A stretch of DNA of 64,000 nucleotides from Saccharomonospora azurea NA-128 (GTDB lineage Bacteria; Actinomycetota; Actinomycetes; Mycobacteriales; Pseudonocardiaceae), in contig NZ_CM001466.1 in assembly GCF_000231055.2 (NCBI RefSeq), positions 3,289,616 through 3,353,615 on the forward strand. Reading direction: 5' to 3'. Under the pieces are notes generated by a model. That model was not told the DNA's origin. It was given only the letters and a program-made list of their open reading frames with translations, and searched no databases. Below, one piece after another: positions 62,919 to 64,000 of this stretch; positions within the stretch are counted from its first letter, which is position 1, and each line of letters starts with the position of its first letter. The translations under genes were made by a program, and so were the position numbers.

Positions 62919-63464
62919 ATGGCGAAGCCCGACAAGGTGGCGGCCGTCGCCGACATCGCGGACAACTTCCGCAACAGTTCGGCTGCCGTCGTCACGCAGT
63001 ACAGCGGCCTCTCCGTGTCCCAGCTCAGCGAGCTGCGCCGCGCTCTCGGCAACACCGCCAATTACCGGGTCGCGAAGAACACCCTCGTCAAGCGTGCCGC
63101 CAGCGAGGCGGGTGTCGAGGGGCTCGACGAACTGTTCGTCGGTCCCACGGCCATCGCGTTCATCGAGGGCGAGCCGGTCGAGGCCGCGAAGGCGATTCGT
63201 GACTTCGCGAAGGACAACAACGCCCTCGTGATCAAGGGCGGCTACATGGACGGCAAGCCCCTCTCGGTCGGCGAGATCGAGCGGATTGCCGACCTGGAGA
63301 GCCGCGAGGTGCTGCTCGCCAAGACGGCGGGTGTGCTGAAGGCGAAGCTGTCCCAGGCCGCTGCGCTGTTCCAGGCCCCGGCGTCGCAGATCGCCCGCCT
63401 GGGCGCTGCGCTGGAGGAGAAGCGCAAGTCCGAAGGCGGCGCCGACGAGGCTGCCGAGAGCTGA
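62919..63464 (+). CDS. rplJ: 50S ribosomal protein L10
   Basis: The 181-residue protein begins [20 protein letters not shown]. It contains the L10 signature [20 protein letters not shown] followed by [10 protein letters not shown], and the C-terminal helix that binds L7/L12 dimers ([15 protein letters not shown]). AGAGGAGG lies six bases before the ATG. It is the base of the ribosomal stalk. Confidence 0.97.
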   Translation: MAKPDKVAAVADIADNFRNSSAAVVTQYSGLSVSQLSELRRALGNTANYRVAKNTLVKRAASEAGVEGLDELFVGPTAIAFIEGEPVEAAKAIRDFAKDNNALVIKGGYMDGKPLSVGEIERIADLESREVLLAKTAGVLKAKLSQAAALFQAPASQIARLGAALEEKRKSEGGADEAAES

Positions 63465-63518
63465 CCACCACCCACCTGACTCACAACCCACGAGTCCGCT
63501 AGAGGAAGGAACGCCATC

Positions 63519-63911
63519 ATGGCGAAGCTGAGCACCGACGAACTGCTCGACGCGTTCAAGGAGCTGACGCTGCTCGAGCTCTCCGAGTTCGTGAAGAAGT
63601 TCGAGGAGACCTTCGACGTCACCGCCGCCGCTCCGGCTGCCGTCATGGCCGCCCCGGGCGCTGCTCCCGGTGCCGCTGCCCCGGCCGAGGAGGAGAAGGA
63701 CGAGTTCGACGTCGTCATCGAGGCCGCTGGTGACAAGAAGATCCAGGTCATCAAGGTCGTGCGCGAGGTCGTCTCCGGCCTGGGCCTGAAGGAGGCCAAG
63801 GAGCTCGTCGAGAGCGCTCCGAAGGCTCTGCTCGAGAATGTCGACAAGGAGGCCGCCGAGGCCGCCAAGGAGAAGCTGGAGGCCGCCGGCGCCAAGGTCT
63901 CGCTCAAGTGA
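63519..63911 (+). CDS. rplL: 50S ribosomal protein L7/L12
   Basis: The 130-residue protein has the N-terminal dimerisation part ([20 protein letters not shown]), an Ala/Pro hinge and the C-terminal factor-binding domain ([39 protein letters not shown]). It is coupled with rplJ. A strong intrinsic terminator follows. Confidence 0.98.
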   Translation: MAKLSTDELLDAFKELTLLELSEFVKKFEETFDVTAAAPAAVMAAPGAAPGAAAPAEEEKDEFDVVIEAAGDKKIQVIKVVREVVSGLGLKEAKELVESAPKALLENVDKEAAEAAKEKLEAAGAKVSLK

Positions 63912-63934
63912 GCTAGCGCCACCTCGGCTTCGAA

Positions 63935-63974
63935 GGCGGGTCGTTCGTCGTACGACGAACGACCCGCCTTTTTT
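63935..63974 (+). terminator. Strong intrinsic terminator after rplL
   Basis: A perfect palindrome of two 17-base arms (63935-63951 and 63952-63968) is directly followed by six T residues. It separates rplJL from whatever lies downstream, usually rpoB. Confidence 0.95.
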
Positions 63975-64000
63975 GTTGTCACCCGGTCGTGGGTTAGTGT

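Overview
The window comes from a high-GC actinobacterium, most likely a Pseudonocardiaceae genus such as Saccharomonospora, Prauserella or Amycolatopsis. This rests on the PPE/EspG/DUF3558 cluster, the hadAB genes beside the secE-nusG-ribosomal block, the fused KorA, and the widespread GTG starts with four-base stop/start overlaps. The genus is inferred from gene content, not shown by a marker gene.

Left chromosomal part (1-21.7 kb): the end of the NADH dehydrogenase operon (nuoL 3' end, nuoM, nuoN); a reverse ESX-accessory cluster (EspG, PPE, DUF3558 lipoprotein, unknown helical protein); a polyprenyl diphosphate synthase with a membrane-anchored 'sunset'-domain protein; korBA; an Lrp-type regulator divergent from dimethylargininase; a four-gene Mn/Zn ABC importer; htpX; rmlA; a DUF4232 lipoprotein; yajQ; and tRNA-Tyr.

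Mobile part (21.8-37.7 kb): an actinomycete integrative and conjugative element sits in tRNA-Tyr. It is bounded by an 87-bp perfect direct repeat that carries the 3' part of the tRNA and most of its terminator hairpin. One long reverse operon runs from a regulated promoter at about 32.9 kb through small membrane and zinc-ribbon proteins, a DUF2637 protein and an FtsK/TraB translocase, then two tiny FtsH-like (M41) metallopeptidase-fold proteins, a primase-polymerase, a DUF3631 ATPase, excisionase and integrase. Eleven GTAGCGG repeats lie across the 3' end of the ATPase gene and look like an embedded replication origin. The right end carries a regulator (N-terminal HTH and a Nudix-like stretch) translationally coupled to a cupin, and a low-GC OLD-type ATPase-TOPRIM gene that may be defence cargo.

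Right chromosomal part (37.7-64 kb): an unknown protein, the remains of a RibD/DHFR-like gene, an amidase, a phosphotransferase, a protein with hendecad repeats, a MarR/SnoaL pair, DUF309, ctaD, DUF2630, a LuxR-type two-component system, a DedA protein and a degenerate-GGDEF/EAL protein. Then come tRNA-Thr, tRNA-Met, rpmG, a streptogrisin-like secreted protease, hadAB, an SGNH lipoprotein, a DUF1648 membrane protein with a GntR regulator, aspC, tRNA-Trp, secE, nusG, rplK, rplA, a Gln-rich membrane protein and rplJL with its leader. The window closes with a strong terminator.
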